A stretch of DNA of 64,000 bases, taken from contig NZ_AP027364.1 in NCBI RefSeq assembly GCF_030295975.1, forward strand, positions 3,162,001 to 3,226,000. The letters are read 5' to 3'. Position numbers and translations under genes: made by a program. This document shows, piece after piece, positions 27,544-36,017 of this stretch. Every line of letters begins with the position of its first letter. The stretch's first letter is position 1. The notes beneath the pieces are model-generated. The model made no database searches, was not told where the DNA came from, and was given only the letters and a program-made list of their open reading frames with translations. Source of the DNA: Thalassotalea atypica. GTDB taxonomy: Bacteria; Pseudomonadota; Gammaproteobacteria; Enterobacterales; Alteromonadaceae.

Positions 27544-28023
27544 TTAAGTATCCGTCTCATGAATTACCATCATGTTCTTAAGTATTGCTATTAAAACCGT
27601 AACCAATTCATAAATAACTAAAAATGCGATGCTCGCTACAAAGATTTCTGAAGTTGAAAATAACTTTTGTTTTAAATATTCAGGTGATAATTCAAATAAG
27701 CTTAACGTTATTGGATATTCTAATGTCCTTAAATATGGCAAAGCGACAATAAGGCACAAGCAAACCACAAGTATTTTCACGTCTCTTTCGAGACTATTAA
27801 TAAACCTTGAGAATTTTTCACTCGTTTTTGCTTTCTGTTTGGTGTCTCTTGAGGATGCAGATAAAACGCTTACAACAATTGATGTACAAGCAAGTACGCC
27901 ACCTAAGCAAGCTCCCAAAACAGGAGGTAAAGTGCGTTCAAGTATACGATATGAACTTTGTTCCACGCTTGAGAAAAGGATAGAAATTAAGGCTAATGCA
28001 GCTAAATAGATTAATAATTTCAT
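27544..28023 (-). CDS. Four-helix membrane protein of DUF4062 cassette, possible effector
   Basis: The 159-residue protein has four predicted membrane helices arranged as two pairs: about 2-20 and 34-56, then about 82-101 and 122-148, with a positively charged cytoplasmic loop (SSRDTKQKAKTSEKFSRFINSLERD) between helices 2 and 3. I recognise no named family. Its ATG overlaps the stop of the upstream 280-residue gene (ATGA), so synthesis of the two is coupled. A small multi-helix protein coupled to a sensor-like gene resembles membrane-disrupting effectors in defence modules such as those with SLATT domains, but sequence similarity to SLATT was not established. An opposite-strand frame (27629-28009) is a shadow. 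Confidence 0.7.
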   Translation of the reverse strand: MKLLIYLAALALISILFSSVEQSSYRILERTLPPVLGACLGGVLACTSIVVSVLSASSRDTKQKAKTSEKFSRFINSLERDVKILVVCLCLIVALPYLRTLEYPITLSLFELSPEYLKQKLFSTSEIFVASIAFLVIYELVTVLIAILKNMMVIHETDT

Positions 28024-28862
28024 TTTTTGAATGTATACCGATGTCTAATCATTTCAACTATTTCAGCAATGTCTTGCGGCTTATAATTCTCTAGCTCTAG
28101 TTCAGTAATATTACCATCGATAACAAGTAATTTTGCACGAGTTTTACTACCGATAGTTTTATATTTATCTTTATGTGTTCTTTTACCTCGAATGTTCCAA
28201 GTGCCAGCTCCATCCTTCACCCAATCAACCATAGCATTAAGCCAACTCGATGGTTTGAGGTTTAGGTTTCCGTCAGGGTTTTTGAATACAGGAGAAAATT
28301 CTGATGCGTTTGTTTCATCAACCACTTCATGAAGAAAGTCGCCTATTTCTTTTTTGGTACTACCAAATAGGTTTGGTGCTGCAAGGTTAAATTTAACTTC
28401 ACTAACGTACTCGAAAGATTCAAACGTTTCCCAAAAAGCACTATCAACTGTTTTGGGGTGAATATGAGCACGAAAACCATGTTCCGCTAAAATTATGTTG
28501 TTAGATATATTTGAAAAGGTTTTGGCTGCAACATTAGCGCTGCTAAATACAGAGGTCTTGTTTTCTACAAGTATTACTTGTTCACTTCTATCCCAAAGCC
28601 AAACTACGGGAGGAAAATCTTCTTCATTATGTATTTCAAAGTTTCGATCATGAAGTTTTACGCTAGATTTTTTAGAGATAACTCCAGCCATATAACCGTT
28701 TAAATGATCGTTTATATAAACTTTGATCGAGTATTCATCATCTCTCTCTTTCGCTCTATCAAGTGCTTTTTCAAATAATGTTATATCCCTAACCTGCCCT
28801 TTCTCTATAAACAACTCTTCATCCATAGGAAGCAGTGATACAAGTAATACATTCAATTCCAT
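28020..28862 (-). CDS. Unrecognised 280-residue protein, first gene of DUF4062 cassette
   Basis: The protein is soluble, without signal peptide or membrane helices. It seems to have two parts: a strand-rich N-terminal half (LNVLLVSLLPMDEELF, YINDHLNGYMAGVISKK, PPVVWLWDRSEQVILVENKT) and a C-terminal half containing EVKFNLAAPNLFG, FKNPDGNLNLK and WVKDGAGTWNIRGKR, ending in a helix. I do not recognise a family and see no catalytic motif. The start is ATG 28862. It heads the operon and overlaps the membrane-protein gene by 4 bp; its DNA is AT-rich relative to btuB. A sensor or toxin-partner role is a guess from position only. Confidence 0.7.
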   Translation of the reverse strand: MELNVLLVSLLPMDEELFIEKGQVRDITLFEKALDRAKERDDEYSIKVYINDHLNGYMAGVISKKSSVKLHDRNFEIHNEEDFPPVVWLWDRSEQVILVENKTSVFSSANVAAKTFSNISNNIILAEHGFRAHIHPKTVDSAFWETFESFEYVSEVKFNLAAPNLFGSTKKEIGDFLHEVVDETNASEFSPVFKNPDGNLNLKPSSWLNAMVDWVKDGAGTWNIRGKRTHKDKYKTIGSKTRAKLLVIDGNITELELENYKPQDIAEIVEMIRHRYTFKK

Positions 28863-29151
28863 TTTCTAATACTACTCCATAGTAGATTGAGTATACTTAC
28901 CAGCTAATTATGTAGACGCCACAGTAAGCTCCGTCTACTGGTTACGCTCTAAACTATCAGAAAATAACAACAATTCAAGCAGTTAACTGTCACACAACTG
29001 CAACAGTTGCGATACATCAAGTTATGCTCACCGCTTAATCGCTTTTATCAATCATGACAATCTATTCATTCAATTTTAACAATCAGAGGCATTCTCTTAA
29101 TATAGCTTCCGTAGACAACAAAACACATTTTAAAAATATTTGGAGACATAC
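28863..29151. other. Intergenic region between the cassette and ahpC
   Basis: This 289-bp divergent spacer must hold the promoters of the DUF4062 cassette (minus) and ahpC (plus). It contains two small hairpins: CTACT-CCAT-AGTAG around 28872-28885 and arms GTAGACG (28912-28918) with CGTCTAC (28932-28938). I could not identify a convincing OxyR site or a flanking direct repeat that would mark an insertion end. Confidence 0.5.
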
Positions 29152-29721
29152 ATGCATCAATCAATTATCAACACAACATTACTACCATTTAACGCAACGG
29201 CTTTTCACAACGGTGATTTCGTTGACGTAAGCGAGCAAGACCTTTTAGGCAAATGGTCGGTTGTGTTTTTCTACCCTGCTGACTTCACGTTCGTTTGTCC
29301 TACTGAGCTAGGCGATATGGCTGACCACTACGAGCAATTACAAGCAATGGGCGTTGAAGTGTACTCAGTATCAACTGACACACACTTTACGCATAAAGCA
29401 TGGCACGACAGTTCAGACACAATTAACAAAATTCAATACCCAATGATTGGTGACCCAACAGGCCGTATTTCTCGCAACTTCGGTGTGATGATTGAAGAAG
29501 ACGGTTTAGCACTTCGCGGTACCTTTGTAATCAACCCTGAAGGTGAGATCAAAGTCGCTGAAGTACATGACTTAGGTATTGGTCGCTCTGCTAAAGAATT
29601 AGTACGTAAAATTCAAGCAGCTCAATACGTAGCAGAGCATGACGGTGAAGTATGTCCTGCAGCTTGGACACCAGGTGAAGAAACGCTAGCACCTTCTTTA
29701 GACCTAGTAGGTAAAATTTAA
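29152..29721 (+). CDS. ahpC: Alkyl hydroperoxide reductase peroxiredoxin AhpC
   Basis: AhpC reduces hydrogen peroxide and organic hydroperoxides in the cytosol. The 189-residue typical 2-Cys peroxiredoxin has the peroxidatic Cys49 in [11 protein letters not shown] and the resolving Cys168 in GEVCPAAW, plus the GRISRNFGV segment. ATG 29152 follows a TGGAGA ribosome site; the TTG at 29140 overlaps that site and is rejected. ahpF lies downstream on the same strand, separated by a 207-bp hairpin-rich spacer. Confidence 0.96.
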   Translation: MHQSIINTTLLPFNATAFHNGDFVDVSEQDLLGKWSVVFFYPADFTFVCPTELGDMADHYEQLQAMGVEVYSVSTDTHFTHKAWHDSSDTINKIQYPMIGDPTGRISRNFGVMIEEDGLALRGTFVINPEGEIKVAEVHDLGIGRSAKELVRKIQAAQYVAEHDGEVCPAAWTPGEETLAPSLDLVGKI

Positions 29722-29745
29722 TCGTTACCAATAGCAACGATTAAA
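29717..29745 (+). terminator. Hairpin at ahpC stop codon
   Basis: TTTAATCGTT (29717-29726) and AACGATTAAA (29736-29745) are exact reverse complements with a 9-nt loop; the stem includes the ahpC stop codon. No T run follows, so an mRNA-stabilising or attenuating role is as likely as termination. Confidence 0.55.
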
Positions 29746-29750
29746 CACAT

Positions 29751-29793
29751 TGCAGCTAAGGGCTTCCCTCTAAAACATTGGCGCTTAGCTGCA
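29751..29793 (+). other. Second hairpin in ahpC-ahpF spacer
   Basis: TGCAGCTAAG (29751-29760) pairs perfectly with CTTAGCTGCA (29784-29793) across a 23-nt loop. Confidence 0.6.
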
Positions 29794-29830
29794 ATACCCA
29801 TTATTTAGACAGATACAATAGTTTCCTTTG

Positions 29831-29895
29831 GCTTGGCGTACATATCATTTTTTCTCGCGTTTGCGCCAAGCTATTTTATTTTTTTGCTACAAGTT
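29831..29895 (+). terminator. Hairpin with T-rich tail just before ahpF
   Basis: GCTTGGCG (29831-29838) pairs with CGCCAAGC (29874-29881); a T-rich run follows to about 29895. This could be an intrinsic terminator or an attenuator that lowers ahpF expression relative to ahpC. It lies within the spurious N-terminal extension of the ahpF frame. Confidence 0.55.
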
Positions 29896-29928
29896 GATGT
29901 TATTAGCGTGTGGCCTACGGAGTTTATA

Positions 29929-31530
29929 ATGTTAAACGAACAATTACAGACACAACTAAAAAGCTACTTGGCTAACCTTAAATCACGCGTAACACTTATT
30001 TTAGATTTAAACGACAGCAAAAAATCTGAAGAATTACACCAATTAGCCAAGCAAATTGAAGCGTTATCGCCATTAATTTCGATGGAAATTTCAAACAGCG
30101 CTGGCGCACGTGCGCCTCAAATGACGGTAACCAACGACAAAGGTACAGCGCTTAAATTTGCGGGTATTCCCCTTGGTCATGAATTTACTTCATTGGTACT
30201 GGCTTTGCTGCACAGTGGTGGACATCCGATAAAAATCAGCACCGATGAAATAGAGCAAATTAAGTCATTAAAAGGCAAGTTTGAATTTGAAACCTACATT
30301 TCACTAAGTTGTCAAAACTGCCCTGACGTGGTTCAAGCGTTGAACATGATTGCCGCGATAAATCCCGATGTTACTCATACTATGATTGACGGTGGCTTAT
30401 TTGAAGCAGAAGTTAAGTCGCGCAATATCATGGCGGTGCCTAGCGTATTCTTAAATGGTCAGAGCTTTTCACAAGGACGTGTCTCACTGACTGACATATT
30501 GAAAAAAGTAGACGTTAACGCCGAAGCTAAACAAGCTGAAAAGTTAAACGAAAAAGAAGAGTTTGACGTACTGATTGTTGGCGGTGGCCCAGCAGGTGCA
30601 TCGGCTGCAATATACGCCGCCCGTAAAGGCATAAAAACAGGTATCGTTGCCGACCGATTTGGCGGCCAAGTACTTGAAACCGTCGGTATTGAAAACTTCA
30701 TTTCAGTGAAGAAAACCGAAGGGCCAAAATTAGTGGCTAGCCTTGAAGAACACGTAAAAGATTACAATGTTGATGTGATGACAGGTGCTAAAGCAGTAAA
30801 AGTGGCTAAAGAAGGCAATGTCGCGATCACCTTAGATAACGGCGCGACCTTATCAAGCAAAAGCGTCATTCTAGCCACCGGCGCACGTTGGAGAAAAATG
30901 AACGTACCCGGTGAAGAGCAATACAGCGGCGCAGGCGTTGCTTACTGCCCACATTGTGATGGGCCATTGTTTAAAGGTAAACGTGTTGCTGTTATTGGCG
31001 GTGGTAACTCAGGCATTGAAGCGGCGATTGATTTAGCCGGCATTGTTGAACACGTGACGGTGTTGGAGTTTGATAGCAAATTACGTGCTGATCAAGTATT
31101 GCAAGATAAAGCAAACTCAATGGGCAATATTACGATTATCAAAAATGCGCTCACCACTGAAGTATTAGGCGATGGCAAGAAAGTCACAGGCTTAACTTAC
31201 ACTGACCGAGTGACAGGTGAATCAGAGCAAGTCGAATTAGCAGGTATCTTCGTTCAAATTGGCTTAATGCCAAATAGCGAATGGTTACAAGGTGATATTG
31301 AGTTAACGGAGCGCGGTGAAATTATCACTAATCGTCAAGGTGAAACGTCGATGTCAGGTGTATTTGCAGCAGGCGATGTGACCGATTCAGCCTATAAGCA
31401 AATTATCATCGCCATGGGCGCAGGTGCTACAGCAAGTTTAGGGGCTTTTGACTATTTGATTCGACAAGTCGATAGTACTACAGAAAACAAGCTTGCTGAA
31501 AGCAAAACCACAGAGAGCAAAGCTGCTTAA
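29929..31530 (+). CDS. ahpF: Alkyl hydroperoxide reductase subunit F
   Basis: AhpF uses NADH and FAD to keep AhpC reduced. The 533-residue protein contains the N-terminal thioredoxin-fold domain with redox pair SCQNC, the FAD-binding [17 protein letters not shown], the second redox pair CPHCDG, the NAD(H) fold [10 protein letters not shown] and the FAD C-terminal [12 protein letters not shown] chose ATG 29929 with GGAG about 7 bases upstream; the frame is open to 29833 but that extension is hydrophobic, hairpin-bearing and not part of AhpF. The last ~15 residues ([16 protein letters not shown]) are a low-complexity tail. Confidence 0.95.
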   Translation: MLNEQLQTQLKSYLANLKSRVTLILDLNDSKKSEELHQLAKQIEALSPLISMEISNSAGARAPQMTVTNDKGTALKFAGIPLGHEFTSLVLALLHSGGHPIKISTDEIEQIKSLKGKFEFETYISLSCQNCPDVVQALNMIAAINPDVTHTMIDGGLFEAEVKSRNIMAVPSVFLNGQSFSQGRVSLTDILKKVDVNAEAKQAEKLNEKEEFDVLIVGGGPAGASAAIYAARKGIKTGIVADRFGGQVLETVGIENFISVKKTEGPKLVASLEEHVKDYNVDVMTGAKAVKVAKEGNVAITLDNGATLSSKSVILATGARWRKMNVPGEEQYSGAGVAYCPHCDGPLFKGKRVAVIGGGNSGIEAAIDLAGIVEHVTVLEFDSKLRADQVLQDKANSMGNITIIKNALTTEVLGDGKKVTGLTYTDRVTGESEQVELAGIFVQIGLMPNSEWLQGDIELTERGEIITNRQGETSMSGVFAAGDVTDSAYKQIIIAMGAGATASLGAFDYLIRQVDSTTENKLAESKTTESKAA

Positions 31531-31560
31531 CTAAGCAGTTAAACATTTCACTTTCCCTTA

Positions 31561-31594
31561 GGCTCACTTGCTCATTTAATGAGTACTGTGAGCC
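31561..31594 (+). terminator. Nested hairpin downstream of ahpF
   Basis: GGCTCAC (31561-31567) pairs with GTGAGCC (31588-31594) and encloses a smaller hairpin CTCAT-TTA-ATGAG (31571-31583). There is no T tract; probable 3'-end structure of the ahpF message. Confidence 0.45.
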
Positions 31595-31657
31595 AACTGT
31601 TTCAAACTTATCTAGTGCATCCTTAATTCAAAAAATATTCGTCTTAATACATGGCCA

Positions 31658-31678
31658 ATTTCACATCGATTTCACATC
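31658..31678 (+). promoter_or_regulatory. Tandem 10-mer repeat with 11-bp spacing
   Basis: ATTTCACATC occurs twice (31658-31667 and 31669-31678), one helical turn apart and about 50-70 bp before the next start codon. Such spacing is typical of OmpR-family response-regulator sites; the regulator is unknown. Confidence 0.4.
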
Positions 31679-31726
31679 ATAACCACTACACTTCCTTTTC
31701 TTATTAGATTAGAGAAAGGAACTGTG

Positions 31727-32491
31727 ATGAATCAAAAGTATGGCTGGCTTTTAGCCGGTATCGTTTTAATTAATTTTGGGCTGATTAACCACGCGCAGGC
31801 GGCACAAAACTCTGCCTCAACCATTGCACCGCAAACTCAAATGTCAGCCGTGTTACGCCAGCAAATTATTCAAGCTATTACCGACCTTGCTGATGCTCCG
31901 CGTAAAGAATGGGCGGTAGAAATATCTCATTACGAAAACGAAGAAGGCGACATTACTAGCAGTATTGAACGTTACACCCCAAACCAAGAAGCGGCTAAAC
32001 AATGGTCGCTGATTCGTATTAACGACAAAACGCCTACTGATAAACAATTAAAAAAGTTTGCCAAACAGAAACAAGAACAAGCAGCAAAGAAAGCAAAGGG
32101 TAATAGCTACAGCATTGATTTTAAATCACTAATCAAGCAAGACAGTCTTCATCTGCTAAATAATAACGACAGCTATACTCTAGTCGGCTTCAATGTTCTT
32201 ATGGAGGACTTAGGAGATGACGCTGAAGGAAAGTTAGATGGTACGCTGTCATTTAATAAACAAAACAATTTTATTGAAGAAATTACCATAGTGAATAACG
32301 CGAAATTTTCTCCTTTGTTTAGCGCTTCTATTTCAGATTTTGCATTGATTTTTAATTTCATCAAACTCAATGAAGTGGTGTTACCACAACAAATTAATAT
32401 GCAAATGAAAGGTAGCTTTGCGTTTTTTACTGAGATTGATGAAGTGTCAACCACCACCTATTCCAGCTATCAACAGATTGGATATGATTGA
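31727..32491 (+). CDS. Exported protein of unknown function
   Basis: The 254-residue protein has a Sec signal peptide (about residues 1-26, ending NHAQAA) and then a mature part rich in polar and charged residues with no motif I recognise. A basic segment around KQEQAAKKAKGNS lies in the middle, followed by beta-like stretches (DGTLSFNKQNNFIEEITIVN, QINMQMKGSFAFFTEIDEV) that suggest a periplasmic beta-rich domain. ATG 31727 has AAAGGA six bases upstream and is preferred over the GTG one codon earlier. Tandem 11-bp-spaced repeats precede it. It could be a lipoprotein-localisation-like or stress protein; no function is claimed. Confidence 0.7.
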   Translation: MNQKYGWLLAGIVLINFGLINHAQAAQNSASTIAPQTQMSAVLRQQIIQAITDLADAPRKEWAVEISHYENEEGDITSSIERYTPNQEAAKQWSLIRINDKTPTDKQLKKFAKQKQEQAAKKAKGNSYSIDFKSLIKQDSLHLLNNNDSYTLVGFNVLMEDLGDDAEGKLDGTLSFNKQNNFIEEITIVNNAKFSPLFSASISDFALIFNFIKLNEVVLPQQINMQMKGSFAFFTEIDEVSTTTYSSYQQIGYD

Positions 32492-32601
32492 GGTTGGACA
32501 AGTGATACTTTTTTCTTTTAGCTCTTCAATAAAAACTTAGAGAAACAATACTGTAACAGGTTATAATATCGCCACAAAAACAAAAATAACTGACTGGATT
32601 A

Positions 32602-33705
32602 ATGGACATGGAATTATCAAGTCTATACAACATTGGCGCTGGCTCACTTGTTGATCCCAAAGCATCGAAAGTAAGAATCGCTAATATCGTGACGCTAATA
32701 ACTTGTCTCGTCGCGACAATGTATGCAGCTTTTTTCTTAGTGTCACTTGAGCAACCTATGCTCGCCGCGATGAATTTTGGCTTTGTTATAGCGTACGCTT
32801 CATCCATTGTATTTACCTACTTTAAGCAATATGTATTCGCTAAATTGTGGTTGTTTGTGGTGTTGATGATTCATGTTTTTATCCTAACAACCTATGTTTT
32901 CACGGCATCTGCATCGTTTCACTTTTATTATTTATTATTACCTTGCGGGATCTTTTTACTGTTTGATGATGAAGACCAAGTTGAAAAGTTGTTTGTGATC
33001 ATCTCTGGCACCGCGCTATTTTTTTACTGCCATGTTTTTGTTAATCAAGAGCCGTTAATACAATTATCACCTCAGGTTGAGCAAAGCATTTTTATCTCGG
33101 CGATCACGGTTATTATTCTTGAAATTTACTTTGTTATGTCATTGTTTAGTAGGTCGATTTCGCGCCATCAGCTTGAACTGAATAAACTGGCAACTATTGA
33201 TCCCCTAACAGGGTTAAGCAATCGCCGCACGTTGATGACCTTAGGTGAAGAATTTTTTGAGCACGCTAAGCGCTACGAGAAGCAATTTAGTGTGTTGTTG
33301 CTCGATGTCGATTTATTTAAACAAGTGAACGATAAATACGGACACTTAGTTGGTGATGAAGTGCTAAAAGCGGTGTCACAAGCGTTACAATCAAACACAA
33401 GAGCAAGTGATGTAGTTGCACGTTATGGTGGTGAAGAGTTTGTTGTATTGCTGCCAGAAACATCCCTATTTAAAGCTAAAGATATTGCTGAGCAACTGAG
33501 AGGTGTGATAGAAAAAGCGCGTATTGAACTCCCCTCTCAAGCCGAAATTCACTGTACCGCAAGTTTTGGTGTAACAGCTTTTGAACCTAATGCGAATGAC
33601 TTTCCAGCGTTAATAAATCAAGCCGATTACGCGCTTTATCAAGCAAAAAACAATGGCCGCAATCAAGTACTGTTGTTTGAACAAGACTCATTAAACGCGA
33701 TATAA
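32602..33705 (+). CDS. Membrane-anchored diguanylate cyclase
   Basis: The 367-residue protein has about six membrane helices in residues 30-185 without a large periplasmic domain, then a GGDEF domain beginning DPLTGLSNRRTL. Active-site GGEEF is at 276-280 and the I-site RASD lies five residues before it, so cyclase activity with product inhibition is expected. An alternative start two codons downstream (ATG 32608) is possible. The membrane part may sense a hydrophobic or membrane signal. It has no operon partner. Confidence 0.9.
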   Translation: MDMELSSLYNIGAGSLVDPKASKVRIANIVTLITCLVATMYAAFFLVSLEQPMLAAMNFGFVIAYASSIVFTYFKQYVFAKLWLFVVLMIHVFILTTYVFTASASFHFYYLLLPCGIFLLFDDEDQVEKLFVIISGTALFFYCHVFVNQEPLIQLSPQVEQSIFISAITVIILEIYFVMSLFSRSISRHQLELNKLATIDPLTGLSNRRTLMTLGEEFFEHAKRYEKQFSVLLLDVDLFKQVNDKYGHLVGDEVLKAVSQALQSNTRASDVVARYGGEEFVVLLPETSLFKAKDIAEQLRGVIEKARIELPSQAEIHCTASFGVTAFEPNANDFPALINQADYALYQAKNNGRNQVLLFEQDSLNAI

Positions 33706-33969
33706 CGTTGCTGTAAACAAAAAAGGTAATTAGATCAACCTTACTTGTGGTAGCTCTTACCTGATCTTAAGATTTTAGCGATTAGGTTTAGGTTTCATCT
33801 GATAGATGGCTATGGGCGAGAGACAGAGCTTCTACAGGTTTGTCTCAACTTTATTAAATCAATCGGAAAATGGCACGTTCTGTACATTTTAGAGATTCAC
33901 GTAAAATACGAAATTTTTCTTAAGACACTATAAAAATCAGCCAGTTAGCTTTATAAAAAGCAGTATGAA
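33706..33969. other. Intergenic region between convergent genes
   Basis: This 264-bp stretch between the diguanylate cyclase and the convergent ExbD-like gene holds no frame of interest, no clear terminator and no repeat that I could see. Confidence 0.5.
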
Positions 33970-34485
33970 TTAGAGGATAAGTGGAAGAGGTGGAGCATAA
34001 ATAATCGTTGGGCTGTATACTTGTGTGATTTTTAATTTATCTAGCTTGGCAATTAATTGATTGGAATAATCACTAGTAACCCCCTCTTCTAATGTGAAAT
34101 ACAATTTAACACTCTCACAATCATATGAACGTTTTTCTAAAGTCTTAAATAAGTAATCTTCAGTAATATAGCTACCAAAAGATTTTATTTTATTGTCTCT
34201 TGATATAGTTAGTCTGACAGGTAACACATTTGCTGCAGAGTCACATGGAGAACTTTTGCCAATACTTGAAAACGTTATTTTAGGAACGTCTTTATTCACC
34301 CTATCAATTTTCTCATCAGTGGATTGTGATAACTCATATTTATTATGCTGTGCATGGTCTAATCTAAATGGAAGAGAATCCAATTTTTCATCAAAATGAG
34401 TAAAGGATAGAACGACCGCTAATGCTATAACGATCATTAAGGCCAGTTTATTTTTGATCGACATATTCATCTGATAGAAAGCCAT
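33970..34485 (-). CDS. Single-pass protein with possible ExbD/TolR-like periplasmic domain
   Basis: The 171-residue protein has one membrane helix near residues 13-32 (NKLALMIVIALAVVLSF) followed by a periplasmic region. Residues around LPVRLTISRDNKIKSFGSYITEDYLFKTLEKR and VKLYFTLEEGVTSDYSNQLIAKLDKLKITQV follow the strand-helix order of ExbD/TolR periplasmic domains. The membrane Asp essential for ExbD/TolR motors is absent, and there is no ExbB/TolQ gene nearby, so the similarity may be only of fold. Two cysteines (SPCDS and YDCES) could form a disulfide. Family assignment is uncertain. Confidence 0.55.
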   Translation of the reverse strand: MAFYQMNMSIKNKLALMIVIALAVVLSFTHFDEKLDSLPFRLDHAQHNKYELSQSTDEKIDRVNKDVPKITFSSIGKSSPCDSAANVLPVRLTISRDNKIKSFGSYITEDYLFKTLEKRSYDCESVKLYFTLEEGVTSDYSNQLIAKLDKLKITQVYSPTIIYAPPLPLIL

Positions 34486-34850
34486 TAATTACTCCTTCAA
34501 AATTTGAGTATTGCGCTTAAGAAAAACGAAACGATAATTAGTACAGCGCTAAATTTCATCGAACTATCCTTGTTAGCGCACAAAATACGTCAACCTTCGT
34601 AGTTATAACATGTTGTTTTTTATACTACAAGCGTACAATTTTCACTCAAAACGATCGGTTGTTATTATTTTTAAGGGGCAAGTTCACTTATAACATGGCC
34701 AAGAGAGAGATATCTGTGCACTAAACATGGGCTTTAGCAATTGGCATTTATACGACTGTCAGATTTAATTGAATCCTTTCAACCAAGTCTGACAGTCCGA
34801 GTTAGGGTTTATTCACCTTATTGCTCTTTCTTTTTAATTACGAGACTGTA
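34486..34850. other. 365-bp intergenic region with a perfect inverted repeat
   Basis: No coding frame was found. The only structure seen is GACTGTCAGA (34754-34763) with its exact reverse complement TCTGACAGTC (34788-34797), loop 24 nt, about 55 bp beyond the catalase-like gene stop. It lacks a T tract on either strand. Confidence 0.6.
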
Positions 34851-35999
34851 TTAGTCAGCTGTGCATAATTCTTGGTTTTCTTCCAAGCACCAACTAGTAG
34901 GTTCTTTGCGCAGCGCGCCATTTTTGCCATGACGGAATCGTGAAATTTCGTTGTATACGGCTTTACGCAGTCGATTGATACCACCAACAGGCTCAATCTC
35001 TTTCGTTGCATGCCAAGGCGTAAACGACAAGTTTTCACAAAATTGATTCTGTACTTCGCTATTAAACGCTTGCGGTTCAATGGTGACCCTTGCCACTTTG
35101 ATGAACGGCGAGTCTTTCGTTTCCCAGCGCACGGTGGTGTCTTCAATCGGCATATTTTTATTTGGATTTTGCAATTGCACTAAGAAATCAAAACAAGCTT
35201 TGTTGCCCGCTAAATTTTCCTCAAGCTCTGTACGTAAAAAATTTGGCAGGCCTCTATCAACTGGCATCACGATGTTGTTATCACAAGCTTTTGCGCTATA
35301 TTTCATGAAATGGTCTGGGCCTAGTCGGTAGGCCGAAAGACTGTGGTATTGTTCTTTCAACAAACTGTTTGGGGCTTTTTTTAGGGTTTTAGCACCTAAA
35401 TAAAGATCCCTAAAATGCCACGTGAATACATTCCAATTGAAGTCATTAAAAAAGTAGCCAAATTTACTGCCCTGTGCCTGATATTGCATAAACTGAGCAT
35501 ATTCTTCTACCGTTGGGATAAAGAATACATCGTTGTTGATCATGACAAAGTCTTGCGTTTTGGCGTTTTCTTCCGATTTGATCAGCTTCTTACCGTCGAC
35601 GCCCATCACTTTAATTGCCATGCCTCTGGCATCGTGAACACTATCAGGCTGTGGCATAGTATCGCCGCTAGAAAAGCGGATCCACGCTTTGTAATCGTGA
35701 GATTGGCTAAATACACCGTGCTTTAATCTGTCATCAGCAAGTTCTGGCACAGAGAATGTTGCTTGCACACAGCCGTGGGCTTTAGCATGAACATCTCGTC
35801 GGTAAGGCGATGGCTTAGTTGCCGCTTGACTGTGGGTGACCATGGCCACGGCTGAGCTGATAATATCGGCAATATAGGTTTGCTCTTTTGCCGGTTGATA
35901 AATGCCATTTTGATATGGTTTGTTGGCGCCGCTAAATACGCTATAAAGTGTCAGCGGCAGAGCAACAGCAACGGCTGCCGCTATAAGCTTCTTGTTCAT
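34851..35999 (-). CDS. Exported catalase-fold haem protein
   Basis: The 382-residue protein starts with a signal sequence (LIAAAVAVALPLTLYSVFSG) and belongs to the minimal catalase-related haem proteins, not the classical catalases. RRDVHAKAHGC provides the distal His71, HDARGMAIKV matches the catalase RGFA-type motif, MINNDVFFI the distal Asn, and YHSLSAYRLGP the segment typical of small catalase-like enzymes. Related catalase-fold proteins act on fatty-acid hydroperoxides (allene oxide synthases) or as peroxidases. It is the last gene of a four-gene minus-strand cluster, 18 bp after the di-haem cytochrome gene, so a joint role in peroxide or oxylipin chemistry in the periplasm is plausible. 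Confidence 0.82.
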   Translation of the reverse strand: MNKKLIAAAVAVALPLTLYSVFSGANKPYQNGIYQPAKEQTYIADIISSAVAMVTHSQAATKPSPYRRDVHAKAHGCVQATFSVPELADDRLKHGVFSQSHDYKAWIRFSSGDTMPQPDSVHDARGMAIKVMGVDGKKLIKSEENAKTQDFVMINNDVFFIPTVEEYAQFMQYQAQGSKFGYFFNDFNWNVFTWHFRDLYLGAKTLKKAPNSLLKEQYHSLSAYRLGPDHFMKYSAKACDNNIVMPVDRGLPNFLRTELEENLAGNKACFDFLVQLQNPNKNMPIEDTTVRWETKDSPFIKVARVTIEPQAFNSEVQNQFCENLSFTPWHATKEIEPVGGINRLRKAVYNEISRFRHGKNGALRKEPTSWCLEENQELCTAD

Positions 36000-36017
36000 G
36001 AGCTTTTAATTCCTTTG

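Noticed and set aside
27629-28009. 126-codon open frame on the plus strand
   Set aside because: It lies opposite the four-helix membrane gene, which has operon context, a 4-bp coupled start and a coherent membrane topology. The plus frame shows none of these.
28930-29140. Possible OxyR site before ahpC
   Set aside because: Some ATAG/CTAT-like fragments occur but I could not align four correctly spaced half-elements, so no site is reported.
29833-29928. 32-residue N-terminal extension of AhpF
   Set aside because: The extension overlaps a hairpin with a T-rich tail, has no counterpart in AhpF, and ATG 29929 has a proper ribosome site.
35415-35726. 103-codon open frame on the plus strand
   Set aside because: It is antisense to the haem-ligand region of the catalase-fold gene and has no recognisable features.
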